Below, piece by piece: positions 1 through 11,888 of a DNA stretch of 64,000 bases (the first letter of the stretch is position 1; each line of letters begins with the position of its first letter). The DNA is from Usnea hakonensis (lineage: Eukaryota > Ascomycota > Lecanoromycetes > Lecanorales > Parmeliaceae). Where the stretch lies: positions 49,125 through 113,124 of the forward strand of contig BLJB01000024.1 of NCBI GenBank assembly GCA_013423325.1. Direction: 5' to 3'. Under the pieces are notes generated by a model that did not search any database, was not told the origin of the DNA, and saw only the letters and a list, made by a program, of their open reading frames with translations. A program made the position numbers and the translations under genes.

Positions 1-2873
1 CCATCTGAGCCCACAACTATTACACAGATCGCGGTTGCCACTTGGGCCTCGTCTCCACTCAGGCGTGACCCGCGTGTGGCAATTAGCGCAGTCTTTCTGC
101 ATATTACCGGCACCATTGCGCCTTTTCCTCTTCTTCTTATTGGAGAGCAGACTCTGTAGCTCTTCTGCAAGCAGTCTGTTTCTCTTCTCCATCTGGCGAA
201 GTTCGAATTGCCAACTGGTGCTTCTGGTGGTCTTCAATTCGTCAAAGACATTGTCCTCGGATGCGAGAGCCTCGTGCTGATTGCCGATAGCTAGGCCCAT
301 ACCACCTGCCTGCGTGGTCACCCCTTCTGCTTTCACATTCCCAGCAGGTGACTTGGCTGTCTGACTGCCACCAGAAGTGCCACCGGCAGACGATGCGGGA
401 CTCGGTGACTTCTGTTCCGTCTTTGGAGAGAAGTTGGATCCTGTTCTATTTAAGGTGCGTGGCAACTTTAGCAATCGTGTTTGTGCTACAAAAAATGTAG
501 GCTTTTGGCCCTCGCATGCATCTCCAGGATATATTGTTGTCCGAGCGTGTAGAAGTTGGCCCCGCTTGTTTAGGACGTCATGCTTCAAAGTCGCTCGGAC
601 ACCTGTGCGAGCAACCTCTAGCATTCTGCCGAACTCAAGCTTCGACGGTTGCCGCATGAGTGCTTGACAACTAGTACCAACCAGATCTTCGGGCTGACGG
701 TCGAGAAGACTTCGAACGTTAGATGAGACGAACAAGAACATGCCTGATGTGGACATTTTGGTCCACAGCTCACTCTCGCCAAAGCCACCAGCAGACATTA
801 TATCTTCCCTTGCTAATGCATAGACTGGGCGTTCTCGTCCTACCATGATGATACACTTTCGGCCCTTTCCTTGCTCAAGGTGAAGTGATCCATGACTTTC
901 AAACCAGGTGTAACCGCTGTTTTTTCGCCGGATTCTGAAAACGACGTTGACAGCAGCTCCCGTCGAAGTATCCTTGAGCTCCCGCGTCACTGGAACTATA
1001 TCGCTTGGGTGACAGACAGAAGATAGCGCTGTGCCCACAAGCTCGCTGGGATCATATTCTAGAACTTTGCGACTCGACGGAGATAGGTAGAGGAAGAGCC
1101 CCTTCAAGGACAGGACATGCACAACATCATCAGTGTTCTCTAGCAGGACCTTGTCCCATATTCGCTTTGATAACTCCGATTCCCCAGAACCAATGGTGCT
1201 GAGGACTGTAGACACATCGTCACGAGCGACAGTTTGACTGAGTTCAGAATTCTGATGGCCAGGATGATCGGGTACAACGTATCGTGGTAGCAAGCCACGC
1301 TGATAATTGATGCTGTAAGACCCATCTCGACTATTGTCAGTGGAATCTACGGTTCGAAATGGGAAAACAACTTACCAGGATTCTTGTTTGTTATGGAAGT
1401 TGGCTGTTCAACAAGGTCAACCTGAAATCCAACATAGTACTTTATTTCTTCGCTGTCCCATGTTATGGGTATCATAGTAAGCAAATTCATAAATGGTTGT
1501 CCACCTTTCCGGTAATTTATCAGACTGATTTGCGTTTCTTGTCTTTGTTCGATCATGTTCTTGATGCGGAACACGGATTGATCGTCGACATACTTTCGCT
1601 TGACGCCTGTTTGAATTTTGCCATCTGGAGATTGGAGGAAACGGCAATTCCTCCCCAATATCTCATGCCGTGTGTATGCGGTCAAACGCTCAAAAACATC
1701 GGAACAATAGACAATCGGAATGTCGTGCTGAGTCACGTCGCATACGACAAAAGCACACGACATATCGACTGCTCCTATATTGATCTGTGGCTTTGGCCTT
1801 GCAGCGACTCTCATAAGAACTCCAAGCATATCAAAACCACTTGAGGAATAGGCGTTGCGATATTGAGGGATCACCTGTTGTGAAGCACTCCCCTGTCCCT
1901 GATAAGGCACTCCGTTATTAGTGGTGATGTCAAGGTTAGGTGTTGGCCGAGTCTTTTGAGAGTTGTCGAGATCGGGTAGACCATGGGAGACTGACATCGG
2001 CAACGGAGGGCTCGTGCTCGACATGGAAATTTCAGGTTGGCTAAGATTGACCTGCAAATTTTGCATCTGATCTGAAACTGGCATGTTTGGCATCTTTTCC
2101 ATCCCATTTTGTACACCAAGTGCACCTATACTACCTCCTCCAGGATCATGCATTTGCTCGCGCATCGAAGCGGACATATTTTGCTGTATAGGCGGAGGGG
2201 GTATGTCGGTTGTGAAGTTGTTTCCCATGAAAGAATTCCTTGGCGTCAAATCACCGTTTGGCCCGTTGTCCAAACCAGCACCGGAGAAATCCATCCCCAT
2301 AAGCATATCGTTGGACATGTAGGTTGCAGACAAGTCGTAGCCAAGCGAATCAGCAGAATCAAGATTATGACCGTAGGGTGAAGACGATGAGATCGGCGCA
2401 TAGTTTGGCGCCATGCTGGGGAAGCTTGTGTTGAGTGCAAGGTGCTCGTGAGATAAGTGCCGCCTTACTCTTTGGCTGTCGAGTCTTCGTTGGGCAATGT
2501 TCCCGGGACGGTGCATTCCAGGATTTGTAGAAACCGGAGTTGGATCGAATTGGAAACCCTCGAGGTCGCTGTTGTTCCCAGAACCAAATTCCATCATTGA
2601 GGACCTCCTGGAATCCAGCTCTTGTATTGGTCTTGGAGGGTTGTAGGAGATGGAATGGTGGAAGCTGCTTCTCCTATGTATTTCCTTCTGATTCTGATTG
2701 ATAAAGTCGTCCAAAGCGTGGCCACCCATCATGCTCGAGGCATCCACTCCATCCGGACCTATTATGCCCATCATCGTATCGTGATTGTTCATGTCTGCCA
2801 GCCTCTGCAGGTCCTCTTGCGAGAACTGCCTTTCGTAATAATTGTTCATATTGCCCACATTGGTTTGGTCCAT
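1..2873 (-). CDS. wc-1: White collar 1 blue-light receptor and GATA transcription factor (3' end cut by window)
   Basis: Master fungal photoreceptor. It binds flavin through its LOV domain and, with WC-2, activates light-responsive and clock genes in the nucleus. Two exons are visible: 2873-1376 and 1325-1, joined across a 50-nt intron (1326-1375) that opens with GTAAGT. The second boundary was chosen to keep phase. The start at 2873 gives MDQTNVGNMNNYYERQF; an in-frame frame continues upstream to 3152 but is probably 5' leader. In order: an Asn/Ser/Pro-rich N-terminus, a LOV/PAS domain with GRNCRFLQSP (photo-adduct Cys near residue 410), two further PAS-like regions in exon 2, a basic KKKRKRR nuclear signal, then a GATA finger starting CANCHTRVTPEWRRGPSGN. 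The finger is followed by the window edge, so the last part is missing. No polyglutamine tract like that of Neurospora WC-1 is seen. Identification is very secure. Confidence 0.95.
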
Positions 2874-3419
2874 GGTGAATTTACCTTGCCAGCGCCTCCA
2901 AAACTTGGCCTCTGTCCAACGTTCCCAAGCTTGATCCTGCCTGGGATTGAAAGCGTCTTTGACATTGTATTGCACCCCTGCTAATGTTTTAGAACGAAGA
3001 GTGGGCGCGACGCCGGGCGAAAAGCTGGAGGTTCTGTCGCAGCTGCAGGAAAGTGGGTATGGAAAGAAAGAAGGCGAGAGGATGACAGGGTTTTTGCAAG
3101 GATGATAAGCGCGAGCCCCGGAAGACGAATTCGGGTAGGAAATAGTTCGCAAGTTATATGCGAGGCCGTTGAGTGACGCAGAATGCCGTTGGCTCTGATA
3201 TGCGACTGGAGAAGCTACCGGAAATAGCAGCCAATTGGTGGAGGTGCATCACTTTAAGTAAAGCTTTGATATGCGGGCCTCTGATGGAGCTAGAGAAGAG
3301 GTTAGGTCAGAGGGATTTGATGTAACGAGGGAAAATTTATGCCAACGAGTGAGGTTGTTTCCTTTTCGGACGTCTTGTTGATCCCTCGTTGCTCGTAGTG
3401 GTAATAAGCAGCAGCTCGA

Positions 3420-3672
3420 GTGCCGTACCTACCTAGGTACTAACCTAGGTAAAAAACCAACCCTGTACTACGCCATTCCAGAATAGGCTAGACCTTGTAG
3501 CTGTACTTGATGTCTTAGCGTATCCTATTGTACGCCTCGTACAGTGTACTTGACCGAATTTAACCCGTACCATACCATATTCCGTCAGTCTGAGCGTCCA
3601 CAATCCTAAGGGATCACGGATCTAGGTACTTTAGGTACCTAAGGTCAAATGTGGTACGTAGGTACCTAGCTA
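3420..3672. promoter_or_regulatory. wc-1 upstream region with repeated ACCTAGGT/GGTACC palindromes
   Basis: The space 2874-4150 between wc-1 and the RCC1 gene has no convincing gene. It holds several palindromic words: ACCTAGGTAC near 3430, CCTAGGT near 3444, TAGGTACCTA near 3633 and again near 3660. Similar words recur near 36270-36310 and 50970-51010. They may be regulatory sites or merely a background word common in this genome; the sequence alone cannot decide. Confidence 0.35.
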
Positions 3673-4150
3673 ACCGAGCTTTGATTGATTTACTTCGTAC
3701 AACATCTGCTCTCAAAAGTCACGTACTTCTCCTTCCAGGTAGTATCAAACTTGCTCATGTTGGGGTGCATCGATTGCCCTACCAGTGGTCCTGAATATGT
3801 AATGACAAATCATCTATTGAACATTACATTAGGAAGAAAAAGCGACTGGAAATTAATCAATCATGGGAAAAGGGCTATGAACCCTGGCTACTCCTTTGAG
3901 GAATCCAAGCTCCGGCCAGGAACCCACTTATTATGTCAACGGCACCGCGGAAACCATTAGCTAGTGTCAGAAAAAAGGGTCGGTGTCGTCCATTAAAAAG
4001 GCTTTTGCCCGAATAATCTCGCCCCAGAACGGCACAGGCTGGTGGTACCCGCCGCGCCGACGGGTTTGAGGATATTGGTAATATTTACAACGCTCTCCGT
4101 TCCTTCGCAGATGGATTGCCTTTATGCCCTTCGCGATTCCTGTGGAAACA

Positions 4151-5938
4151 CTAAACCCCAGAGTATACAGCGCTCACCATCCTCCCACACTCCACTCTCT
4201 GTTCCATATTAACTTTGCGCCCATTCACACTGACCTTATGACGTGGGGTGATTTGAAAGCGATGTTCCTCTCTCCGCTTTCCCACCGCTTTCTCTGCAGC
4301 AGCGTCGAGGGGCGCAATGTATCCCGGCACAGCCATGTTATTCCTCTTCCCCATTCCAAGTTGATAGTTCTCGTTCCCGCCCCACCAAACTACATCCGCA
4401 CCCCAATTGGTATCATTGGGAGAGTCGGTGGTTGAAGAAGTCCCAGCTCGGACATGAGTCACATTGTCCATGGTTGCGCTAGCATGAGTGCTGCCGACCG
4501 AAAGGCGCTTTAGCCTTATCGGAATAACAGTGTTGTTGCTCTCATCAAATTCGAAGAGACCACTGAGCGTCTTGATCTTTGTCGGCGTGCCTTGCATATG
4601 AGTCCAGCGGCCAGTGCCTAAAGTACCCAAAATTCCTTGTCCAGAAGCCCATGTATCGGCTGTGATACGGCCGAGACCAGCTTGGGCAGTGGAAGCTTCC
4701 CCAGGCTGAGCTACTCGAGTCGCATCGACTGTGAAGAATGAGTTCGAACCACCAGCGGCGACTGAAGTCACACGTGGTGAGAGGTTAGTCCCTGAGTAAA
4801 GCCTGGAAATTGGTAACAACGATGGAGCATCGATGTATGGGGACTCCCCACTGGGATCAAAGCCGAGTTGACCAGAGCTGTTGTCACCAAAAGAAAAGGC
4901 GCGACCCTCTTTATCTAATGCTAGAGAGTGGAAGTCACCTGTGGCAATAGCCGTGATCTCGAAACCCCGAAGGGTAGTGATCTCGTGTGGTTGGTCATAA
5001 GGACCTGGTGGTCGTGTGGTCCAGCTCAGCCCTGGAATGCCCATTTCACCTCTTGATGGGAATTCTTCACTGCTAGAAGCAGCACTGAAAAGGCGACCAC
5101 TAGAGGTAAGGAGAAGGGCGTTTTCAAGGCCAGAGCTAATCGACGAGACTTTCTCGCCCCACCCTAGGTTCTTTGGCTGTAAAAGACGATAACTAACCTT
5201 CGCCCGCGAGCTCCAAAAGGGTATCCACGAGCTTTCGTTGGGTTTAGCTCCCTTCGCTTGATCCTCCTGAGACACAGGCAGAGAGTAGACCTTGCCATTC
5301 GACGCCAACGCTAGTATCCTATCTCTCGATATCGTAACCGAAGTTAATCCCTTTCCCGTCAATGTAGGGGTAGGCTGCCTGACATCGCTCGAGAAGCCAG
5401 TCCCCCACTGCAGCAGATCTCCATTTTCATTGATCGCAACGCCAAAATTTCTGTCAAGCTTCATGTCTCGTAGCAATACCCCATCAAAAAACGACATCCT
5501 CCTCGGCTGCTTTATCAATGGCTCTAACGAGTCTGGCGCTGCTACCCGCCCAGTATTTGATCCCCACGCATAGACGCCAGGGTTTTCCCAACTCTTCTTC
5601 ACTTGCAGATGCTGTGAGCTGATATTGTCGCGGTTCTCCTCTTTCGATGGCCCCCTAGGCTTCTTTCGCTTCTCAAGCTGGACTTCAACGGGAGCAGGAG
5701 GTGCTTCGGCGTGGAGTTCAGCGATGCGCAAATGTTTGGAGCCATGGTACAAGGCTGTCGCGCCGCTGAGGCCGACAGCACAGCGAACAAGAAATTTATA
5801 AGAACTAGCATTTTCTCCCAAAAAGTTCTGACTGTTGTATTGTCGCCGTTGCGACGGACGTGGTGCGTGAATGGCGCTCCTCCGGGATGCTCTGCAGACT
5901 CCGGTAATAATACGAGGAGCAGGTCTAGTACACCTCAT
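4151..5938 (-). CDS. Mitochondrial RCC1-repeat protein (Fmp25-like)
   Basis: Single-exon gene of 595 residues. Residues 1-35 are rich in Arg/Ser and lack acidic residues, as expected of a mitochondrial presequence (ending around RRQYNSQNF). A hydrophobic stretch at about 46-64 could anchor it in the inner membrane. From about residue 120 onward are RCC1-type blades, for example GVYAWGSNTGR, RAFSFGDNSSGQLGF and VVWWGGNENYQLGMG. In yeast the family member Fmp25 is a mitochondrial inner-membrane protein linked to respiratory complex III assembly; that role here is inferred from family and architecture. The 3' end lies about 1.3 kb upstream of the wc-1 start, both genes on minus. No frameshift is seen. 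The RCC1 assignment is secure; orthology to Fmp25 is likely. Confidence 0.82.
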   Translation of the reverse strand: MRCTRPAPRIITGVCRASRRSAIHAPRPSQRRQYNSQNFLGENASSYKFLVRCAVGLSGATALYHGSKHLRIAELHAEAPPAPVEVQLEKRKKPRGPSKEENRDNISSQHLQVKKSWENPGVYAWGSNTGRVAAPDSLEPLIKQPRRMSFFDGVLLRDMKLDRNFGVAINENGDLLQWGTGFSSDVRQPTPTLTGKGLTSVTISRDRILALASNGKVYSLPVSQEDQAKGAKPNESSWIPFWSSRAKVSYRLLQPKNLGWGEKVSSISSGLENALLLTSSGRLFSAASSSEEFPSRGEMGIPGLSWTTRPPGPYDQPHEITTLRGFEITAIATGDFHSLALDKEGRAFSFGDNSSGQLGFDPSGESPYIDAPSLLPISRLYSGTNLSPRVTSVAAGGSNSFFTVDATRVAQPGEASTAQAGLGRITADTWASGQGILGTLGTGRWTHMQGTPTKIKTLSGLFEFDESNNTVIPIRLKRLSVGSTHASATMDNVTHVRAGTSSTTDSPNDTNWGADVVWWGGNENYQLGMGKRNNMAVPGYIAPLDAAAEKAVGKRREEHRFQITPRHKVSVNGRKVNMEQRVECGRMVSAVYSGV

Positions 5939-6449
5939 CTTTGCTTGTCAGGAAAGCCAATGCTCATGGAAGCGCCAGTATCGACCGTCAAATTAATTCA
6001 ATAGCTTTAATAAAGATGTCAATTTCTCTGATTGTTTGCTCTTGTGCCGTGTTGATATAGCGTCGGTCCAAAATACTCTAACTCGTCATGACTGCTAGCT
6101 ACTTTACGCCAAGAATTCTTATCGATAAGCAGCCGAGGGAGCCCCACTTTATTACGGAGGACAAGCCTCGCCCGTAGCCGTTTTACGTATCTACCTTACC
6201 ATCAATGTTTCTGGACTCTAATCCACCTACTTCGTCGCTGCTTTTGGCCTTCTTGGCAACATGCTGCTATCACTTCCAATTCTTGTCCTTTACTCTGTCA
6301 CTAGGTATCTGAGGCGATATAGCTTTGTCGGTATGTTCTTAAAGATGCATAGTTAGATACTCCAATGGAACACGAGGCGCCCTTCACGCCATACAAGCTT
6401 ATACAGAGCGATCGACTTCGATATAGTACTGGTATACCTGATCCTCCTT

Positions 6450-7206
6450 CTAGGGAGCGATCCAACCCTGAGGCGCTCTCTTGATAACGCCAAGTCCGGC
6501 TCTCCCCTCATGTGGATCGAGCCAATAGCCGAGACTCTCGTATCGCGCAAGAAGTCCGAGAAACATGTAGCTATCTGCGTTCACTAGTCTGTCTTGAACG
6601 TCACTAAGACGCTGAATTTGTGACCAGCCATAGGCGAGCGAACCATCGTCCCCTATAGAATCCTCAAGCCGTGTTCCTGCCCAATGAGTGCTTTCATGGT
6701 ACACGGTGGCGGACATTATCTTATCATAGAATTCGCGATACAGAGCGAGCGGTCGGCCCCCATGGGGACTGAGAGTAAAAGGCACGGACGCTGCAATAGT
6801 CGGGTAGAATTCGTTTTCAGGTTCAAATGTTCGGTCGCATATCTAAGCTCGCACACTCTTAGAAGGCTATGTCAAAGGCCGTTGATGGCTCCTCAAGCTG
6901 GTCGAAGTCATACACTTGAGGATTATCCATGGTAGTACCAAAGATAACGTTGAAAGCCCATTGGAAATGCGGATCTCTGTCTCTCAAACTCATTCGATAT
7001 GCAGTGATTTGGGCCGTTTGGTGCCAGTCATCGATAATGGAACGTATCTGAGGACGGCCGTTACAGGAGCTATCTATCGCATAAGTGGGATTTGTGACTC
7101 TCTTGTCAAGAGTGCCCGTGAGGTTCCCGCCCGACGATGTTATTCTAGGTAGGCTCATGACCTTGAGACTAAAACAGAAAATGATCAAGATAATGATGAG
7201 TGACAT
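6450..7206 (-). CDS. Probable secreted zinc metallopeptidase, aspzincin (M35/lysine-specific) type
   Basis: Two pieces read in the same direction. The 5' piece starts at 7206 with a hydrophobic leader (MSLIIILIIFCFSLKVMS), a likely signal peptide, followed by a region containing DDWHQTAQITAYRM. The 3' piece, readable from about 6844, contains HESTHWAGTRLED, a HExxH zinc motif, then GDDGSLAYGW and NADSYMFLGLLA, the spacing found in aspzincin-type fungal peptidases. The pieces are in different frames. The best junction uses an acceptor CTTAG near 6845 with a donor GTGTAT near 6915, but this donor is weak. The role would be extracellular protein degradation. Intron placement and C-terminal completeness are uncertain, and decay of the gene is possible. 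Confidence 0.5.
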
Positions 7207-8237
7207 GGCCCCTTGAATATGTAGGAGCGATAAAACGAAGATATAAGTCACTTGGGCTCAGTGCAGCTTACCGTGTCTTCTCTGCAGTGGATGCAGTCTT
7301 GACAAGCAACACCACCGTGCAGCCTCCAGCTGTGTATATGAGATTCATTATCAACGTCAGTTATAGTTTTGCTTATGAGAGGCCTCGCCAAATACGGGAT
7401 TGTTGGTACGGAATACACCATTTTGCAGAATAGCATCGTCCTGATAGAATATGCGGAAGAAACTCCACAGTCCATTGCAATAAGATTGCTAATTATATGT
7501 GGGTCTTGAAAACTCAACTCAACCAACACTCATTTATCTGTGTTGCATACGGATTACTTGGAACTTATCATTCACGGCCAGACTAGATCTTCAGTGATCC
7601 AGGAGCTCTGAATAGCCAGGGAAGGTTCTTTGCAAATGAGTAGATTTATTCTTTTGAGCTCGGTAGGGCTTGGGAAAAGCTCCGATACACTTTGATCTTT
7701 AGTAACAGCGTTGGTTGTTTTAGCTTGTTGTTGGATCAACGCCATGTTATTTTCCGGCTTTACGGGGCTCTGGGCGAACCCAAGCTCGCCAGAAATGCCA
7801 CCGTGATTGAAAAAGAGCCTCACTCGGGTCGTATTCTTCCTTTATTTTGCCACTCATGCCCATATCAAAGTTTTCCTAGGAAGACATTTGGAATTCGTGA
7901 GTACGAGTACACTACTGTCATACTTGATGGGACACCGAGTGAAATGCGCCCATGTTTCGTCATGTCTATATCCAATGTTCCAATCCTGAAGCTTTATTGA
8001 AGTGGTTAAATGAACCTGTATTCGGGTATTTTCTTGTCCTTTTGTTAGAGTCTGTCACGAGCATTCCCTGAACATCAATGTCCTAGTCCTGGTTCCCTCT
8101 CCATTTGTCAGTGAACTTTCAAATCATTCCGCCTCATCAAGTAGCATAACATCCACCTCGACAGCCGTGAGACTGCGACTTAGAGTTGTAGGCTTCTCGT
8201 ATGCCCTACGATAGACATCTGGCTTTTTTGGACGAGA
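7207..8237. other. Intergenic, no recognised gene
   Basis: Short open frames exist on both strands (for example minus 7529-7248 and 7823-7572), but none shows a family motif, signal peptide or linked splice structure that I can support. It is the upstream region of both the metallopeptidase (minus) and the next gene (plus). Confidence 0.5.
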
Positions 8238-10297
8238 ATGGCATCGGCAATCCGCTTTCAGAAGCAGCATGCGCTCTTGTTGGTCCTGTGTTGTGCTTGC
8301 AAATTGTCACAGCAACAGACACCAAATACGACCATGCTTAGATCATCGTCTGCCGGCGCTCCACCTCTAACGATCGCGACTCCGAGTGCTTGGATGAATA
8401 CCACGCGTACAAGAATGCCTATGCATCTTAATGAAGTCCTGCCAACTGTCACAATCCCATCGCCGAGCGCTTGGGTGAATCCCTCGGTGAGCTGTCAGTT
8501 TGGTATAGATCGATTTAGTCTTTGACATTCATCAGGCGAGTATACCGACCAATCTTGGCACTGATAATGTCGTGGTAACATCAGCTTCTGTGGGAGGGCC
8601 TCCACAGATATACGTTGGTGCCAGCATAGCAGCCAAGGCTCATGCAGCTGTGCAAGCCAATTGCTCTCGAGTAAACTCGCCCGACTGTCAATCAAGTGTG
8701 GCAAGCGCCCTCGACACTAATAACGCTCTTGAAGCGAGATTCGCACAAATATATCTTATAGGGGTTGCTGCGGTGGCGCTTTTCTCATATGTGTATTCCC
8801 AGTGCCTACTGCTGGACAAAGACCGTGACCCCCAGCTTATCGATACTCAGCCGGATGTTTACTCACAGATGATCGCGGTACAAGAATCCAGCTCGATTGT
8901 TCTCGTAACTGCAAGTGATGACCCAAATCCGGTCACTGTCCCCTTAAAGACAACTTCAAGTTTGACTGCAAGTACAGCACCTTTGAGGTAAATTTCTTTC
9001 CTGGCAATTGCATGATAGTGTTGGCTGGATATATACTGATAAGGTCACAGCTCAGTGATAATTTCTACAGCTACGGCGGATGGTCCAGGATATTTCTCCG
9101 GCGATTCCTTCATCGTAGTACCTACCCCCGAGGTGGCACCGCTTACATCGATGTTGACGGCGACGCAGAGTGGTGCGCTCTGCGCATCACCGTCAGTGCA
9201 CAGCAATAATCCACTCCAGAATCGCGGCCAGGGGGATTCATTGATCAACTGGGGAGGCGCAGTGGATGATTCCGTTAAGGTCTGGGAAAACATAGCTCTG
9301 GAAGGAGAGCTCCAGCTGCTTCGTACCGCTCAGAATCTCCAACTAGGGCCTCTTGCTCCAGCGCTGGTACAAGCAGCACAGCAGGTAGTGACTCTTGGGC
9401 AGCGAGTAACCCAGTTGTTCCTCCCTGCCGCAGGGCTGATCGCCGTTGCATCGGTTCTAATCATCATCACTGCTGTGACTCTGAACTGCCTAGTGGCAGA
9501 TGGAAACTCGTTCTTGATACCACGCGAGGCGTTTGCGAACGCATCTACACCGGCCAACACAATTACTCCGTCATCCACATCCTCGGCCAGTTGTGCTCCT
9601 ACAGAGTACCAGCCGTTCTGTATCAAGTGAGTTTCCCGTGAAGCCAAACTCGGTCGCGCCCTGACACCTTTTTAGTTGTGGTGGCAATGCCGGTTCCTCA
9701 AAATGCTTGGGAATCAAGTCAAGATTCTCAGGCTGTCCCTGCTATGAGGCTAGCGTGTACAAGTATAACCCCGACTTCCAGCAAATAGCACTAGCAGCCC
9801 CAACGACATCACCGTAAGTGCATCAATCTCTATAAAACTGTTAGTAGTGGTTATCACCGCTAGCTGGGTCTCTCCACGTCCGTATCTCTAATAGGTCATT
9901 TAGTGACGTCGATGATATTCCTATTGGTAACATCACCTGTCAAACTACCACTGGTAGTCCTGATTCTGGAGACGTTGACGCAGTCGTCACTCAGCTCCAG
10001 TCTTGGGGCTTGACCAAAACTTGCGATCAAGGCAATGCGTACGGCAGTCACTGCTCTACAATCATTTCGAATGGCACCGCGGCGATCTCCGTTTGTGGGA
10101 GCCCTGGAGCGACGAATTACTGTTACAAGGTGGCGCAGTGGGCTCAGGACATTGGAGACACTTGCCTCGATGATGGAAGAGCGGGTGGGCAAAACATTTT
10201 TGACAGTTCTAAAGGCCAGGTCACGGTTGAGCTGATCCATGCTTCGGCGGCGCCGAGCCCAATTATAAAGCCTCCACACGGCCCTGGCATAGACTAG
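8238..10297 (+). CDS. Unrecognised five-exon membrane/secreted protein with Cys-rich C-terminus
   Basis: Five exons fit with preserved phase: 8238-8486, 8536-8987, 9051-9626, 9676-9813 and 9895-10297, giving 605 residues. Every intron is GT-AG and 49-81 nt long. The N-terminus has a hydrophobic core (HALLLVLCCACKL), probably a signal peptide, followed by a Ser/Thr/Pro-rich stretch. A first hydrophobic segment is IYLIGVAAVALFSYVYSQ. A longer one is AAGLIAVASVLIIITAVTL, followed by cysteines and a Ser/Thr linker. The C-terminal part has regularly spaced Cys in TCDQGNAYGSHC, SVCGSPGATNYC and GDTC, a layout I associate with small Cys-rich domains of fungal secreted proteins. I do not recognise the whole protein. 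A cell-surface role is an inference. The splice model is strong because all junctions keep frame. Confidence 0.65.
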
Positions 10298-11888
10298 TTG
10301 TTCTTAGCACATGTTTCTTATTTTTATAGCAGTTACTCGAGATATATTTCTCAACTTGTTTGTACATTAACTCATGGATGTTAATGGAAGCTATTTGACC
10401 TTGTCAAATCGTCGTGACTCTTTATTATTTTGGAGTAGATTTGGAAAAATTATTTGGAGAGATGTCTGCACATTTCCATTGGAAAGTCATGATACCGGTA
10501 TTGATCTCAGGCACTGATTCTCGCTTTTACGCTTTGCACTGCAACGTTGAAGAAGATCAGATAGTCTGTCCTGGCTTGGTGCAAATTGTTGATGATCTAG
10601 GATATAGGTCTTTACAGACGCCAGCTCCATCTCAAATTTCTTTTTGGCTAGTGAGATCTCCTTACGCTTCGTAGACGTCCTCCATAGAAGAGTGTCAAGC
10701 GTCTCCTACACTCTTGAGTTCTTTCTGAGTTGAGCCCAGGTTTCAGAGGTCTACGTTGTCTTGCGGACCCAAGCACGATTTTAAGATGCATTAGCACTTT
10801 TCTGTTTCATAAGGTGCCTTTCTAGAGTAGCGATATATGTTGTGCTCCTCAAGATGTTTGCAAAGGATATAGTAAGGATCTAAAGTGTCGATAGCCTGCT
10901 TCATCTTACCTTTCTAATCGGTTCAGAGTCAATTCAGTTGCACTGTCCCCATGAATCTAGCATTACGGTGTCACTTCAGTCGTGTACGAGTACCCCTCTT
11001 TAGAAAGAGGACTGTACTTTTTCCTTTGAGAAAAGTCTAATCCCTCATAAATACTTATAATCTTCTAAACCTCGAGCCTCGGATGCTTGATCGCGTCCGC
11101 AGAGTTGAGTGTTTGATCAAAGCCCACGGCCTACGGGAAGGAAGCAGCAGCAGAAGACTTTTCGCGAAGAAGGATATCGCCAGCTGTCGAGGCTGCCGTG
11201 CCTGGTTCTCCGCAAACCGCGTCAACTCTTGAGAAGATTTAGTGAGAAGCATGGTTTGGGCACTACAATGATTTATAGACATAGGCGATTTTATGAGTGG
11301 ATGTATGATTGATGTCCTTCACGATAAAAAGGGCTGATTACCGGCATTTCGGAGGTGAGATACCTATATGATTTCTGGACCATCGCTGTTGGCCGCTATA
11401 ATTTTCGTGATTAGTATTTGCATACAACACGGCGAAGGCGAGCTCATATCCAGGCCATCCCACGGCATCCATACTGTGAATGCTGAGCAAGGTATCGTGG
11501 CAATGAAGGTCTCGTGTAGGTATTCGAGCCTCAGACTCATAGCTCCATCCCTAGACACACTCAGCTGGTACTGCTCACATACTCAGACGATGACCGAAGA
11601 CCATCTACCCAAGCCAAGCATTCCAGGCGCCCTCGGCTATTCTTTCATCCACTACCCATGACACCTATGACCTTAGCGCTCAGAATCTCGCATGAATCAA
11701 AAGGCGAGCTGCGCACGAAATTCTGGCCCATCATGGACAACAAGTGTATCAACGGTTGCGTATCGCACACGTGGCACACCATGATTTGGTGATAGATACC
11801 TAGGGATTAGCCCTAGTGGAATGACGCTAGAGGAAGAAATGAACAAAATCTCATCTTGCCCCCGTGTTTCTGTTTCACATACCTACCT
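10298..11888. other. Intergenic, no recognised gene
   Basis: About 1.6 kb with only short unlinked open frames (for example plus 10414-10674 and minus 11282-11055). I see no motif, repeat or RNA gene. It contains the promoter of the RidA gene at its right end. Confidence 0.5.

Noticed and set aside
2874..3152. In-frame extension of WC-1 upstream of residue 1
   Set aside because: It is Ser/Pro/Cys-rich without similarity to WC-1 N-termini; the MDQTNVGNMNNYYERQF start fits the family.
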